This document shows, in pieces, positions 44,026 through 52,149 of a stretch of DNA of 64,000 bases. The stretch's first letter is position 1. Each line of letters opens with the position of its first letter. The position numbers were made by a program, and so were the translations under genes. The stretch is from CAVRZY01 sp963725415. GTDB lineage: Bacteria; Acidobacteriota; Terriglobia; Bryobacterales; Bryobacteraceae. Under the pieces are notes generated by a model. That model was not told where the DNA came from, made no database searches, and was given only the letters and a program-made list of their open reading frames with translations. The stretch lies in assembly GCA_963725415.1 (NCBI GenBank), contig CAVRZY010000283.1, forward strand, positions 9,578 to 73,577, written 5' to 3'.

Positions 44026-44705
44026 AGCAACACCTGATCATTGACGCCGACGACACCCTCTGGGAAAACAACGTCTACTTCGAGCGCGTCTTCGAGGAGT
44101 TCGTCGAGTTCCTCGGCCATTCCACGCTGACGCCGGTCGAGATCAAGGCCGTACTCGATGAGATCGAGCTGGCCAATCGGAGCACTCACGGTTACGGCGT
44201 CGAGAATTTCGCACGGAACCTGGCGCAGTGCTACCAGCACCTGGCCGAGCGCGAGATCTCCGCTGAGGACCTGGAACGGGTGATGTCGCTGGCCCGGCGC
44301 ATTCTCGATCATCCCGTCGAGCTGATCGAGGGAGTCGAAGAGACCTTGCGCTATCTTTCCGGTCGCCACGACCTGCTCCTATTCACCAAAGGCCATCCCC
44401 AGGAGCAGAGGCTCAAAATCGAGCGCTCCGGCCTGGCCCCCTATTTCCGCCACGCCGCCATCGTGAAGGAAAAGGATACCGAATCCTACCGCCAGCTCCT
44501 CCAGGGGTGCGGCCTCGATGCCGGACGAACCTGGGTGATCGGCAACTCGCCCAGGTCGGACGTCAACCCGGCCCTCGAGCTGGGCCTCAACGCCGTCTAT
44601 ATCCCCCATCCCCGCACTTGGTCGCTTGAAAACGAGCAGCTCGCCGCCGGCCCCGGACGGCTCATCGTGCTGGAAAAGTTCTCCGATCTCCGCAATTGGT
44701 TCTAA
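44022..44705 (+). CDS. HAD-superfamily hydrolase
   Basis: A 227-residue haloacid-dehalogenase-type phosphatase. Motif I is HLIIDADDTLWENN (D-x-D-x-T-L-W), motif II the T of LLLFTKGHPQEQ, and the motif III/IV region is GNSPRSDVNPALELGLNAVY. The helical cap lies between about 20 and 90. Small HADs of this length (YjjG/PSP-like) act on phosphorylated metabolites such as nucleotides; the substrate is not determinable. It starts at GTG 44022 overlapping the RDD gene stop codon, so the two are coupled. Confidence 0.88.
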   Translation: MKQHLIIDADDTLWENNVYFERVFEEFVEFLGHSTLTPVEIKAVLDEIELANRSTHGYGVENFARNLAQCYQHLAEREISAEDLERVMSLARRILDHPVELIEGVEETLRYLSGRHDLLLFTKGHPQEQRLKIERSGLAPYFRHAAIVKEKDTESYRQLLQGCGLDAGRTWVIGNSPRSDVNPALELGLNAVYIPHPRTWSLENEQLAAGPGRLIVLEKFSDLRNWF

Positions 44706-44749
44706 GACTTCCGCCCGCCCTGCCGAAGAGCGACAGGGGAGGCTGTGCA

Positions 44750-44989
44750 ATGACTGTCTTCGACGTAGCCCTTGGGGGCCTGCATCAGGCCGAAGCGAAG
44801 CTGGAAACGGCCGCCAGCCACCTGGCCCGCCTGCCTGTATCGCTCGAGTCGGCCAACCCGGAAGATGTGGTGGATCTTTCCACGGAGATGGTCGCCCTGC
44901 TCGAAGCCCGCAACGACTTCCAGATCAACACCCGCGTCATCCATACCGCCGACGAGCTGGCGCGCCACCTGCTGGACCTGCTCCGATAA
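44750..44989 (+). CDS. Orphan flagellar-rod C-terminal-like small protein
   Basis: Protein of 79 residues: MTVFDVALGGLHQAEAKLET, then NPEDVVDLSTEMVALLEARN and DFQINTRVIHTADELARHLL. The second half matches the C-terminal helix of FlgC/FlgG/FlgE basal-rod and hook proteins, where D-x-x-x-E-M-x-x-[LM]-x-x-x-[RK]-x-[FY]-x-x-N-x-[KR]-x-[LIV]-x-[TA] is conserved. The N-terminal domain-D0 part of those proteins is missing. No flagellar genes are nearby. It could be a remnant or a repurposed helical peptide. AGGGGAGG precedes ATG 44750. Confidence 0.7.
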   Translation: MTVFDVALGGLHQAEAKLETAASHLARLPVSLESANPEDVVDLSTEMVALLEARNDFQINTRVIHTADELARHLLDLLR

Positions 44990-45096
44990 GCCCGCAGTCA
45001 CTCCCGATCCGAAACAAGAGCCATTTTCCTTGCACCTTCTTTGTGTTTTCAACAACTTGGACCTTTCGTGCGAAATTCCTCGTGTTCTTGCCTTAC

Positions 45097-48000
45097 ATGC
45101 GTCACCCCCAGGCCTATCCCCATCGAATCGGCGAGAATGGAGTCTTGCAGCAACACCGCGCCCATTCTTCGAAAGCCGAAGACGCCGCTGCTATAGCCGT
45201 CGTGGCCGAAAAGCCCTCCGTGGCGCGCGACATCGCCAGGGTGCTCGGCGCCACCAAGCAGGGCGAGGGATACCTGCACGGCAGCGGCTACATCGTCACC
45301 TGGGCCGTCGGGCACCTGGTTCATCTGGCTCAGCCCCACGAGATTCAGCCCGAATGGCGCCACTGGCGGCGCGATCTGCTCCCCATGCTCCCGACAGAGT
45401 GGCCCCTCGTTATCTACGAGGAAACCAAAGACCAGTACGAGGTGGTGCGCAAGATCCTCAATTCTCCAAAGGTGTCCCGCGTGGTCTGCGCCACCGATGC
45501 CGGCCGCGAGGGCGAACTCATCTTCCGCTACATCTACGAGGCCGCCGGATCCAACAAGACCACCAGCCGCCTGTGGATCTCTTCGCTCACTCCCGAGGCC
45601 ATCCGCAAGGGCTTTCAGAGCCTCCGCGACGGCGCCGAGTACGACCCGCTGGCCGACGCCGCCCGCGGCCGCAGCCGCGCCGACTGGCTGGTGGGCATGA
45701 ACCTCTCCCGCGCCTACACCCTGGCCCTTGGGGACGAGTTGTCCGTAGGCCGCGTCCAAACCCCCACCCTGGCCATGGTTGCCGAGCGCGAACTCGCTAT
45801 CCGCGCCTTCGTCCCTGAAGATTACCTGGAAGTCGTCGCCACGTTCTCGCCCAACGACGCTGCCACCTACAAAGGCACCTGGTTCGACCCGCAGCGCGAC
45901 AAGGATGCCGCCAAACAAACACGCCTCCCCGCCGATGGTGAACAGGCGACCAAAATCGTCCAGCGGGCCCGCACCGGCCAGGCCCGCATCGAATCCGTCG
46001 AGTTGGAAACCCAGCGCCTGGGCCCGCCCCTGCTCTACGATCTCACCGAGCTGCAACGCCACGGCAACCGCCTGTTCGGCTTCTCCGCCCAGAAGACACT
46101 CGATACCGCCCAGGCTCTCTACGAGCGGCACAAGCTCATCAGCTACCCGCGCACCGACAGCCGCCATCTGTCCACCGACGTGGCCAAGACCTTGCTCGCC
46201 GTCGTTAGCGCCATCCAGGAGCCATACAAGCAGTGGCTCGCCCCGGGAAGCGGCGAGCGCCCGCTCAGCCGCCGCTTCGTGGACGACACCAAGGTCACCG
46301 ACCACCACGCCATCATCCCCACCACCACGCCGCCGCAAGGCAAGTCCCTCTCCGCGGACGAACGAAAAATCTACGACCTCATCTGCCGCCGCTTGCTCAG
46401 CGCCTGGCACGACGATCACATCTGGTCGGTGACCACCGTCATCACCGCCATCGCCAATCAGGACATCGTGGACCGCTACCATACCACCGGCACCGCCGTC
46501 CAGCAGGTGGGCTGGAAGGTCCTCGACCTGGGTACCGAAAAAAAGAAGGAACGTAAACCCACCGAGGGCGATGAACCGGCCGAAACCCAGGCCCTCCCTC
46601 CCGGCCTTCACTCCGGCCAGCCGCAGCGCGTGCTCGACGTCGCGTCTATCCAAAAAAAGACCCGCCCCCCTCGGCGCTTCACGGAAGCAACCCTGCTCAC
46701 CGCCATGGAGACCGCCGGCAAGACCCTCGACGAGAAGGAACTCTCCGACGCCATGAAGGAAACCGGGCTTGGCACGCCGGCTACCCGTGCTGCCATCATC
46801 GAGATCCTGCTCCGCCGCGGCTACATCGTGCGCCAAGGCAAGAGCCTCGAAGCCACCGCCAAAGGCATTCAGCTCATTCAGGTGGTTCACCCCGAGGTCA
46901 AGAGCCCCGCCATGACCGGCCAATGGGAGGCCTTCCTCAAGCGCATCGAACGCGGAACCGCCCAGTTGCACCCCTTCCTCGAAGGAATCGAGAACTACGT
47001 CCGGGAGGTGGTGGGCAAAGTCCTCCAAGGCGGCGCCAAGCCTGTCCAGCAAGCCCCAGGCCCCAGTCCCGCGGGGCAGGCGGTTCCGCCGGCCCAGCTC
47101 GACGAGCTGCTCCAGGGCCGCTTCAAGTTCCCCTCCTTCCGCCCCAACCAGGAAGCCGTTTGCCGGGCCGCCACGCAAGGCCAGGACGTCTTGCTGGTCA
47201 TGCCCACCGGCTCCGGCAAGTCCCTCTGCTACCAGCTCCCGGGCATCGCGCGCGGCGGGACCACCCTGGTCATCAGCCCGCTCATCTCGCTGATGGAGGA
47301 CCAGGTCGCCAAACTCAACCAGATGGGCTTCCACGCCGACCGGGTCCACTCCGGCCGCGATCGCGCCGCCTCCCGCAACGCCTGCCTCGAGTATCTCAAC
47401 GGCCGGCTGGATTTCTTGTTCATTGCTCCGGAGCGGCTGCGCGTGGCCGGCTTTCCCGAGATGCTTGCTAAGCGCAAACCCGCCCTGATCGCCATCGACG
47501 AGGCGCACTGCATTTCCCAGTGGGGCCACGATTTTCGTCCCGATTACCGCATGCTGGGCCAGTACCTGCCCCTGCTCCGCCCGGCCCCCGTGGTGGCGCT
47601 CACGGCCACTGCCACGCCCCTGGTACAGGACGACATCGTCGAGCAACTGGGACTCAGGCAGCCGGCCCGCTTCATTCATGGATTCCGGCGCAGCAACATC
47701 GCCATCGAGGTGGTCGAGGTTCCCCCCTCCCAGCGCTCCGAGCTGGCCTGCGAGCTACTGCGAGAGGACGACCGGCGGCCCGCCATCGTCTATGCGCCCA
47801 CCCGCAAGCAGACCGAAGCCCTGGCCAGAGACCTGAGCGGGCAGTTTCCCGCCGCGGCCTACCACGCCGGCCTCGATCCCGCCCGCCGCGAGGAAGTGCA
47901 GTCCGCGTTTCTCCAAGGACAGCTCGAAGTCATCGTGGCCACCATCGCCTTCGGTATGGGCATTGACAAGCCCAATATCCGCACCGTGATTCACACCGCC

Positions 48001-49095
48001 TTGCCGGGCAGCCTGGAGGCCTACTACCAGGAGATCGGACGCGCCGGACGCGACGGCGCCCCCTCTCGCGCCATCCTCATGCACTCCTACGCCGACCGCC
48101 ACACCCACGACTATTTCTACGATCTCGAGTACCCGCCCGTCGGCATACTCGACAGCATCTTTGCCAACCTCTCCCAGCAGCCCCAGCCCAAGGAGGTCCT
48201 CCTGGATCGTTTGCCTGTCATTGATCCGGACGTTTTCGGAACCGCCCTCGACAAGCTCTGGATCCATGGCGGCGCCTTGGTGGACCCCGCTGAGAACGTC
48301 ACCCGCGGCAGCGACTCCTGGCGCGAGTCCTACCTGGCCCAGGCCGAGCACAAGCTGGCTCAGTTGGACCTCATGCTGCGCTACGCCGAAACGGACCAGT
48401 GCCGCATGTTGACCCTGGTGCAGCATTTCGGCGACTTCGCCGACGCCCAGCGCCGCTGCGAGATCTGCGACTTCTGCGCTCCGCACGATTGCATCGCCCA
48501 GGCCTTCCGCGACCCCACGGACACCGAGCGCGAGACTCTGCGCCGCATCCTCGCCGCTCTCAAGCGCGCCGGCGGAAAATCCACCGGCCGCCTGCACACC
48601 GAACTCTTCCCCGACGCCGCCCTGGACCGCGACTCCTTCGAGCAGCTTCTCGGCGGCCTGGCCCGCGCCGGCCTCGTTGAGCTGACCGAGTCCTCCTTCC
48701 AGAAAGACGGAAGGCGCATCGACTTCCGCAAAGTGGCCTTGACCGCCGAGGGACGCAAGGCAGATCAATCCACCCCTCTCCACTTCCTGGTCAAACAGCA
48801 GATCCTGCCGCTCGAACGCAAACGCAGAAAGGCCAAGCCGAAACCAGTGGCGGCGCCCAAAGAAGCCCCGCCCCCACGCCCCGACCTCGAGCAGGCGCTC
48901 CGCGCCTGGCGGCTGGACGAAGCTAGAAAAAGAGGAGTACCCGCCTTTCGCATCTTGACGGACCGTGCTCTTCAGGCCATCGCCGCCCAGCAGCCTGCCA
49001 GCACCGCGGAACTGCTCGCCATCCCCGGCGTCGGCCTCAAAATCGTGGAGAAATACGGTGCCCAGATCTTCAGAATTTTGGGGCAAACTCGCTGA
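45097..49095 (+). CDS. DNA topoisomerase III fused to RecQ helicase
   Basis: A single chain of 1332 residues. Residues about 35-640 are a type IA topoisomerase (TopB): Toprim IAVVAEKPSVARDIARVLGA and ATDAGREGELIFRYIYEAA; nucleophile Y350 in KLISYPRTDSRHLS; and KETGLGTPATRAAIIEILLR. Residues about 670-1150 are RecQ: Walker A MPTGSGKS (K708), D801-E-A-H, GRAGRDGAPSRAILM, and a zinc motif with C1102, C1121, C1124 and C1127. A helical HRDC-like end (about 1255-1332) follows. RecQ plus TopoIII together dissolve double Holliday junctions; fusing them makes a one-polypeptide dissolvase. ATG 45097 is the best start; the frame is open upstream without homology. Confidence 0.95.
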   Translation: MRHPQAYPHRIGENGVLQQHRAHSSKAEDAAAIAVVAEKPSVARDIARVLGATKQGEGYLHGSGYIVTWAVGHLVHLAQPHEIQPEWRHWRRDLLPMLPTEWPLVIYEETKDQYEVVRKILNSPKVSRVVCATDAGREGELIFRYIYEAAGSNKTTSRLWISSLTPEAIRKGFQSLRDGAEYDPLADAARGRSRADWLVGMNLSRAYTLALGDELSVGRVQTPTLAMVAERELAIRAFVPEDYLEVVATFSPNDAATYKGTWFDPQRDKDAAKQTRLPADGEQATKIVQRARTGQARIESVELETQRLGPPLLYDLTELQRHGNRLFGFSAQKTLDTAQALYERHKLISYPRTDSRHLSTDVAKTLLAVVSAIQEPYKQWLAPGSGERPLSRRFVDDTKVTDHHAIIPTTTPPQGKSLSADERKIYDLICRRLLSAWHDDHIWSVTTVITAIANQDIVDRYHTTGTAVQQVGWKVLDLGTEKKKERKPTEGDEPAETQALPPGLHSGQPQRVLDVASIQKKTRPPRRFTEATLLTAMETAGKTLDEKELSDAMKETGLGTPATRAAIIEILLRRGYIVRQGKSLEATAKGIQLIQVVHPEVKSPAMTGQWEAFLKRIERGTAQLHPFLEGIENYVREVVGKVLQGGAKPVQQAPGPSPAGQAVPPAQLDELLQGRFKFPSFRPNQEAVCRAATQGQDVLLVMPTGSGKSLCYQLPGIARGGTTLVISPLISLMEDQVAKLNQMGFHADRVHSGRDRAASRNACLEYLNGRLDFLFIAPERLRVAGFPEMLAKRKPALIAIDEAHCISQWGHDFRPDYRMLGQYLPLLRPAPVVALTATATPLVQDDIVEQLGLRQPARFIHGFRRSNIAIEVVEVPPSQRSELACELLREDDRRPAIVYAPTRKQTEALARDLSGQFPAAAYHAGLDPARREEVQSAFLQGQLEVIVATIAFGMGIDKPNIRTVIHTALPGSLEAYYQEIGRAGRDGAPSRAILMHSYADRHTHDYFYDLEYPPVGILDSIFANLSQQPQPKEVLLDRLPVIDPDVFGTALDKLWIHGGALVDPAENVTRGSDSWRESYLAQAEHKLAQLDLMLRYAETDQCRMLTLVQHFGDFADAQRRCEICDFCAPHDCIAQAFRDPTDTERETLRRILAALKRAGGKSTGRLHTELFPDAALDRDSFEQLLGGLARAGLVELTESSFQKDGRRIDFRKVALTAEGRKADQSTPLHFLVKQQILPLERKRRKAKPKPVAAPKEAPPPRPDLEQALRAWRLDEARKRGVPAFRILTDRALQAIAAQQPASTAELLAIPGVGLKIVEKYGAQIFRILGQTR

Positions 49096-49105
49096 CCGGC
49101 CCGCA

Positions 49106-49165
49106 CGAAAACGGGGACTGCCTTCAATTGCGCAGTCTGCAATTGGCTGGCTGTACCCGTTTTCG
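49106..49165. repeat. Nested inverted repeat after topB-recQ
   Basis: Outer arms CGAAAACGGG (49106-49115) and CCCGTTTTCG (49156-49165) enclose inner arms CAATTGC (49125-49131) and GCAATTG (49139-49145). Could be a terminator or a small dispersed repeat of the AAAACGGGGACTG type. Confidence 0.55.
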
Positions 49166-49240
49166 CCACCTCGAATTGCCCAACGGAGTCAATTCAGATG
49201 ACCAACCTCTCTAGACGTGCGTGTAGAATAGGAGGCAGGT

Positions 49241-49582
49241 ATGGAAAACGCGCAGCAGCCCGCTACCAAACAGGATCTGCTTGAACTGGCGCAGACCACC
49301 AAACAGGATTTGCTTGAACTGGCGCAGAGTACCAAACAGGGTTTGCTTGATCTGGCGCATAGCACCAAACAGGATTTGCTTGAACTGGAGCAGAGACTGA
49401 GAGAGGCCATCCGCGACACGGAAACCAACCTGCTCCGGGCGTTTTTTGGGTACGCCGAGACGACGCAGAAGCATTTAACCGACCTGGACCGTTCGGACTC
49501 CGGGCTCCGTGAGAGGCTGGCCACCGTCGAGGACCGGCTGCTCGAAGTAGAGAAGCGGCTGAAGATGCCTCCGGCGGCGTAG
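49241..49582 (+). CDS. Coiled-coil protein with four 33-bp repeats
   Basis: A 113-residue, almost entirely helical protein. Residues 9-52 are four 11-residue units: TKQDLLELAQT, TKQDLLELAQS, TKQGLLDLAHS, TKQDLLELEQR. At DNA level these are near-identical 33-bp repeats (49265-49396). The remainder, REAIRDTETNLLRAFFGYAE then ERLATVEDRLLEVEKRLKM, continues as coiled coil. Eleven-residue periodicity suggests a hendecad coiled coil. Members of this broad class are conserved but uncharacterised. Unit number could change by slippage. Confidence 0.8.
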   Translation: MENAQQPATKQDLLELAQTTKQDLLELAQSTKQGLLDLAHSTKQDLLELEQRLREAIRDTETNLLRAFFGYAETTQKHLTDLDRSDSGLRERLATVEDRLLEVEKRLKMPPAA

Positions 49583-50491
49583 TTACGCCGGCTTGGGCAG
49601 AATGCGGCGGACCCGCTCGGTGTTTTCGCGCACCTGGTCGCTGTAGCGCGGGTACATCCCCACAATGACGCAGTCCTGGGGCTTGATGTTGTCGAAGGCG
49701 AACCGGAAGGCCTGGTCGATCTGCTTGGGATTGTCAGTGACGCGACCCGCGGCCAGGATCTTGAAGGCCAAGCAGGTCCTCTTGCTCTGACGGACGGCGC
49801 GGCACATGCGCGGCGGATCTTCCGGCAGGAACACCTCACCCAGCGGCGCCTGGCCGAGCAGCTTGTCCAGCTCCTCCTTGGTGCGGGTGACGTTGTAGAC
49901 GCAGGTCATGTAGAAGTCGATGTCCCAGCCCTGCTCCTCGGTGGTCTCGACCACGATGGGATTGTGCGTGGAGAGGCCCACCATGACGCCGCTGTCGCGG
50001 ACGGCTTTCAGGAAATCGCGGATCTTGTTCTGCTCGCCGGCCCGCCAGCGCCGGTCGGTGGTGCCGCCGTGGTGCACCATGCCGATCAGGTCCAGCTTGG
50101 CGAGCTTGGGAATCATGGAGAGGTCCTCCTCCATGGGCCGCCCGCTCAGCAGGATGGCCTGCAACTTGCCGCCCTCGGCGCGGTAGCGCTGGAGGTCCTG
50201 GATGCCGCGCCCGCCCTGGGAGAACTGCCAGGTGTTGATCCCGTTCTGCTCGCACTGCCGCAGGGTCTGGCAGACGCGCTCGGGCGTGAACCACTCCAGC
50301 ATGTGCTCGCTGAACTGCCGGTTGAAGTGCGAGTAGCCGTAAAAGGGATTGGCGCCGATGATCATGCGCGTCATTTCGTACTTGCCCAGGCGCACCTTGG
50401 GCAGCGCAGGCGCCGGGCTCTCGGCAGGCAGCGCCATCCCGGCGGCTACCGCTGCGGAGGATTGCAGAAAATGACGGCGAGAAGTGGACAT
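49583..50491 (-). CDS. Second Tat-type TIM-barrel aldo/keto-reductase-like protein
   Basis: A 302-residue paralogue of the protein at 22410-23417. The leader MSTSRRHFLQSSAAVAAGMA is a clear twin-arginine signal. Shared blocks: IIGANPFYGYSHFNRQFSEH, GINTWQFSQGGRGIQDLQRY, GLSTHNPIVVETTEEQGWDI and LPEDPPRMCRAVRQSKRTCL. The function is unknown; paired paralogues in one 64-kb window suggest a family expansion in this genome. The stop codon is adjacent to the 3' end of the convergent coiled-coil gene. Confidence 0.75.
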   Translation of the reverse strand: MSTSRRHFLQSSAAVAAGMALPAESPAPALPKVRLGKYEMTRMIIGANPFYGYSHFNRQFSEHMLEWFTPERVCQTLRQCEQNGINTWQFSQGGRGIQDLQRYRAEGGKLQAILLSGRPMEEDLSMIPKLAKLDLIGMVHHGGTTDRRWRAGEQNKIRDFLKAVRDSGVMVGLSTHNPIVVETTEEQGWDIDFYMTCVYNVTRTKEELDKLLGQAPLGEVFLPEDPPRMCRAVRQSKRTCLAFKILAAGRVTDNPKQIDQAFRFAFDNIKPQDCVIVGMYPRYSDQVRENTERVRRILPKPA

Positions 50492-50527
50492 ACGAGTATT
50501 AAATCAGGTTTCGGGCGCCCGGTGTGG

Positions 50528-50986
50528 TCACCTGCGTTCGTAGCGGCCCATGTATTGGGCCTGAGCCAGGATGTGATTGCGTAGAGCGCGGTCCAGGTCC
50601 GAGCGTTTGGCCCCCGCCCGCAGGCCCAGGCTGGGCGTGTCCACGGCGAACAGCTTGAAGAAATAGCGGTGCGCGCCGTGGCCCCTGGGAGGACAAGGCC
50701 CGCCGTAGCCGGGCTTGCCGAAATCGTTCACCCCGCTCAGGCCGCCCTGGCTCGGTTTGAATCCCTGCGCCAGCCCGTGGACCGCAGCGGGAATGTCGTA
50801 GAGCAGCCAGTGGTTCCAGGTGCCCACCGGGGCATCCGGATCGTCCACGATCAGAGCGAAGCTCTGGGCGCCGGCCGGCTCGCCGCTCCATTCCAGGGCG
50901 GGCGAGAGGTCCGCGCCATCGCAGGTGTGAAGCTTGGGGATGGTAGCGCCTTCGGTGAAGGCGCTGATGATGAGCTGGAACGCCAT
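50528..50986 (-). CDS. YbhB/YbcL-family PEBP protein
   Basis: Phosphatidylethanolamine-binding-protein-like protein of 152 residues. The signature is clear: PKLHTCDGADLSPALEWSGE, then FALIVDDPDAPVGTWNHWLL, YGGPCPPRGHGAHRYFFKLF. The conserved pocket residues D-P-D-x-P and the H-R-Y-x-F segment form the ligand site. Bacterial members (YbhB, YbcL) are cytoplasmic or periplasmic, with no signal peptide here. Their role is not well defined. ATG 50986. It is followed downstream by the Tat-leader protein with a 36-bp gap. Confidence 0.9.
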   Translation of the reverse strand: MAFQLIISAFTEGATIPKLHTCDGADLSPALEWSGEPAGAQSFALIVDDPDAPVGTWNHWLLYDIPAAVHGLAQGFKPSQGGLSGVNDFGKPGYGGPCPPRGHGAHRYFFKLFAVDTPSLGLRAGAKRSDLDRALRNHILAQAQYMGRYERR

Positions 50987-51010
50987 CGAACCCTCCTTCC
51001 AGGGCGGGCT

Positions 51011-52138
51011 TCAATCCCGCCCGCTCAGGGCCCGGTCGAGCGCTTCCACAAAGAAGTACTCGCCCCACAGGACCGACTCGGCCACGCCCAGATTCTTGTG
51101 GATGTGATAGACCCCGCCTTTCAGGATGCCTTCCCAGGCGGGATCGGATGTTGCCAGGTGCTTGATACAAAGAGTCCTCAGAATATGCCGCGCCGTGAGA
51201 CCGTAAAACTGGCCTTTGATGGGGTCGGCGCAGAGCCCCGAGAGCTGAAGCAGGCCGCTAGCGGCGATGGCGGCGGCCGAGGTGTCGAGCAGCGAGCGGC
51301 TCTCGAGCGGGGCGTCGTAATCCCAGGGCGGGACGCCGTCGGTGGGCGTGTGCGCGATGTAGAAATCCGCGCAGGCTTCGGCGGTTCTCAGCAAGCGCGG
51401 GTCACGCGTGTAGGCGTACGAAGTTCCGAAGCCGTAGAGCGCCCACGCCAAGCCGCGCGACCAGCAGGAATCCCCGCGATACCCCTGGTGGGTGCTCTGG
51501 CGGAGGAACTCTCCCGTTTCCAGGTTGAACAGGCCCTCGTGGGCCGTCGAGCCGTCGCCCCGCACCAGCACGCGCCGCGTGGTCAGGCAATGCCGCATGG
51601 CGATGTCTCGCAACTCGGCGTCGCCGGTCTCGTCGGCTGCATAGAAGATGATGCCCACGTTCATCATGATGTCGATGAACAGCGACTCGTCGGAGATGAA
51701 AGAGCGCAGATACTGTCCCTTGAGCTTGAAGCGCAGGGCCATAGTGCGCCCGGCCTGGATCAGTACGTCGTTCAGCGCCGGCTCCCTGGTGAGCTGATAC
51801 CAGCGGTAGTAGGTGGACATGAAGATGAAGCCCAGGTCGTGCACCTCGCGGTCGGACTGGCGCGGTTCGAGCGGCTTGGAGTAACGGACGGCCTGCGCCT
51901 GCCACCACTCCTGCTCGGCGGGAGAGCCGGCGCGGGCGCGCAGAATCCACATGAGGCCCGGCAGAAACCCGTCACACCAATGCGTCCAGGCCGGCAGGTC
52001 ATGCTTCCAGCGGCCCGCCCTGGTATACATGGGGTAGAAGTCTGGGTAATGCTCGATCACCCGGCGCACCTGCCGCCCGGCGAACTCGAGGGCATCTGAA
52101 AAGAGGTTGAGGTTGGTTTCGGGATCGAGTGAGATCAT
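51011..52138 (-). CDS. Glycoside hydrolase family 88 protein
   Basis: Unsaturated-glucuronyl-hydrolase-like protein of 375 residues, an alpha/alpha-barrel. Motifs match the GH88 pair of catalytic aspartates: REVHDLGFIFMSTYYRWYQL and ESLFIDIMMNVGIIFYAADE. SCWSRGLAWALYGFGTSYAY also fits. GH88 hydrates the delta-4,5-unsaturated uronate left by polysaccharide lyases and then releases it. No signal peptide, so it acts in the cytoplasm on imported oligosaccharides. The stop codon lies 24 bp upstream of the PEBP start and the start lies 11 bp after the hpt stop, so these three genes are probably one operon. Confidence 0.9.
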   Translation of the reverse strand: MISLDPETNLNLFSDALEFAGRQVRRVIEHYPDFYPMYTRAGRWKHDLPAWTHWCDGFLPGLMWILRARAGSPAEQEWWQAQAVRYSKPLEPRQSDREVHDLGFIFMSTYYRWYQLTREPALNDVLIQAGRTMALRFKLKGQYLRSFISDESLFIDIMMNVGIIFYAADETGDAELRDIAMRHCLTTRRVLVRGDGSTAHEGLFNLETGEFLRQSTHQGYRGDSCWSRGLAWALYGFGTSYAYTRDPRLLRTAEACADFYIAHTPTDGVPPWDYDAPLESRSLLDTSAAAIAASGLLQLSGLCADPIKGQFYGLTARHILRTLCIKHLATSDPAWEGILKGGVYHIHKNLGVAESVLWGEYFFVEALDRALSGRD

Positions 52139-52149
52139 GGAAGCAGCCT

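Noticed and set aside
45049..47679. An 876-codon open frame on the minus strand opposite topB-recQ, plus similar long antisense frames opposite yifB, S9/FGE, rpoD-like and sppA
   Set aside because: Codon-position GC skew in GC-rich genes keeps the antisense frames open; none has a recognisable domain, leader or ribosome binding site.
45097..49095. Possibility that the topoisomerase-helicase fusion is a reverse gyrase
   Set aside because: Domain order is topoisomerase first, and the helicase is RecQ-type with a four-cysteine zinc site and HRDC-like end rather than the reverse gyrase helicase with a latch.
49265..49396. CRISPR-like tandem repeats
   Set aside because: The units are contiguous without spacers and lie within a coding frame; no cas genes are in the window.
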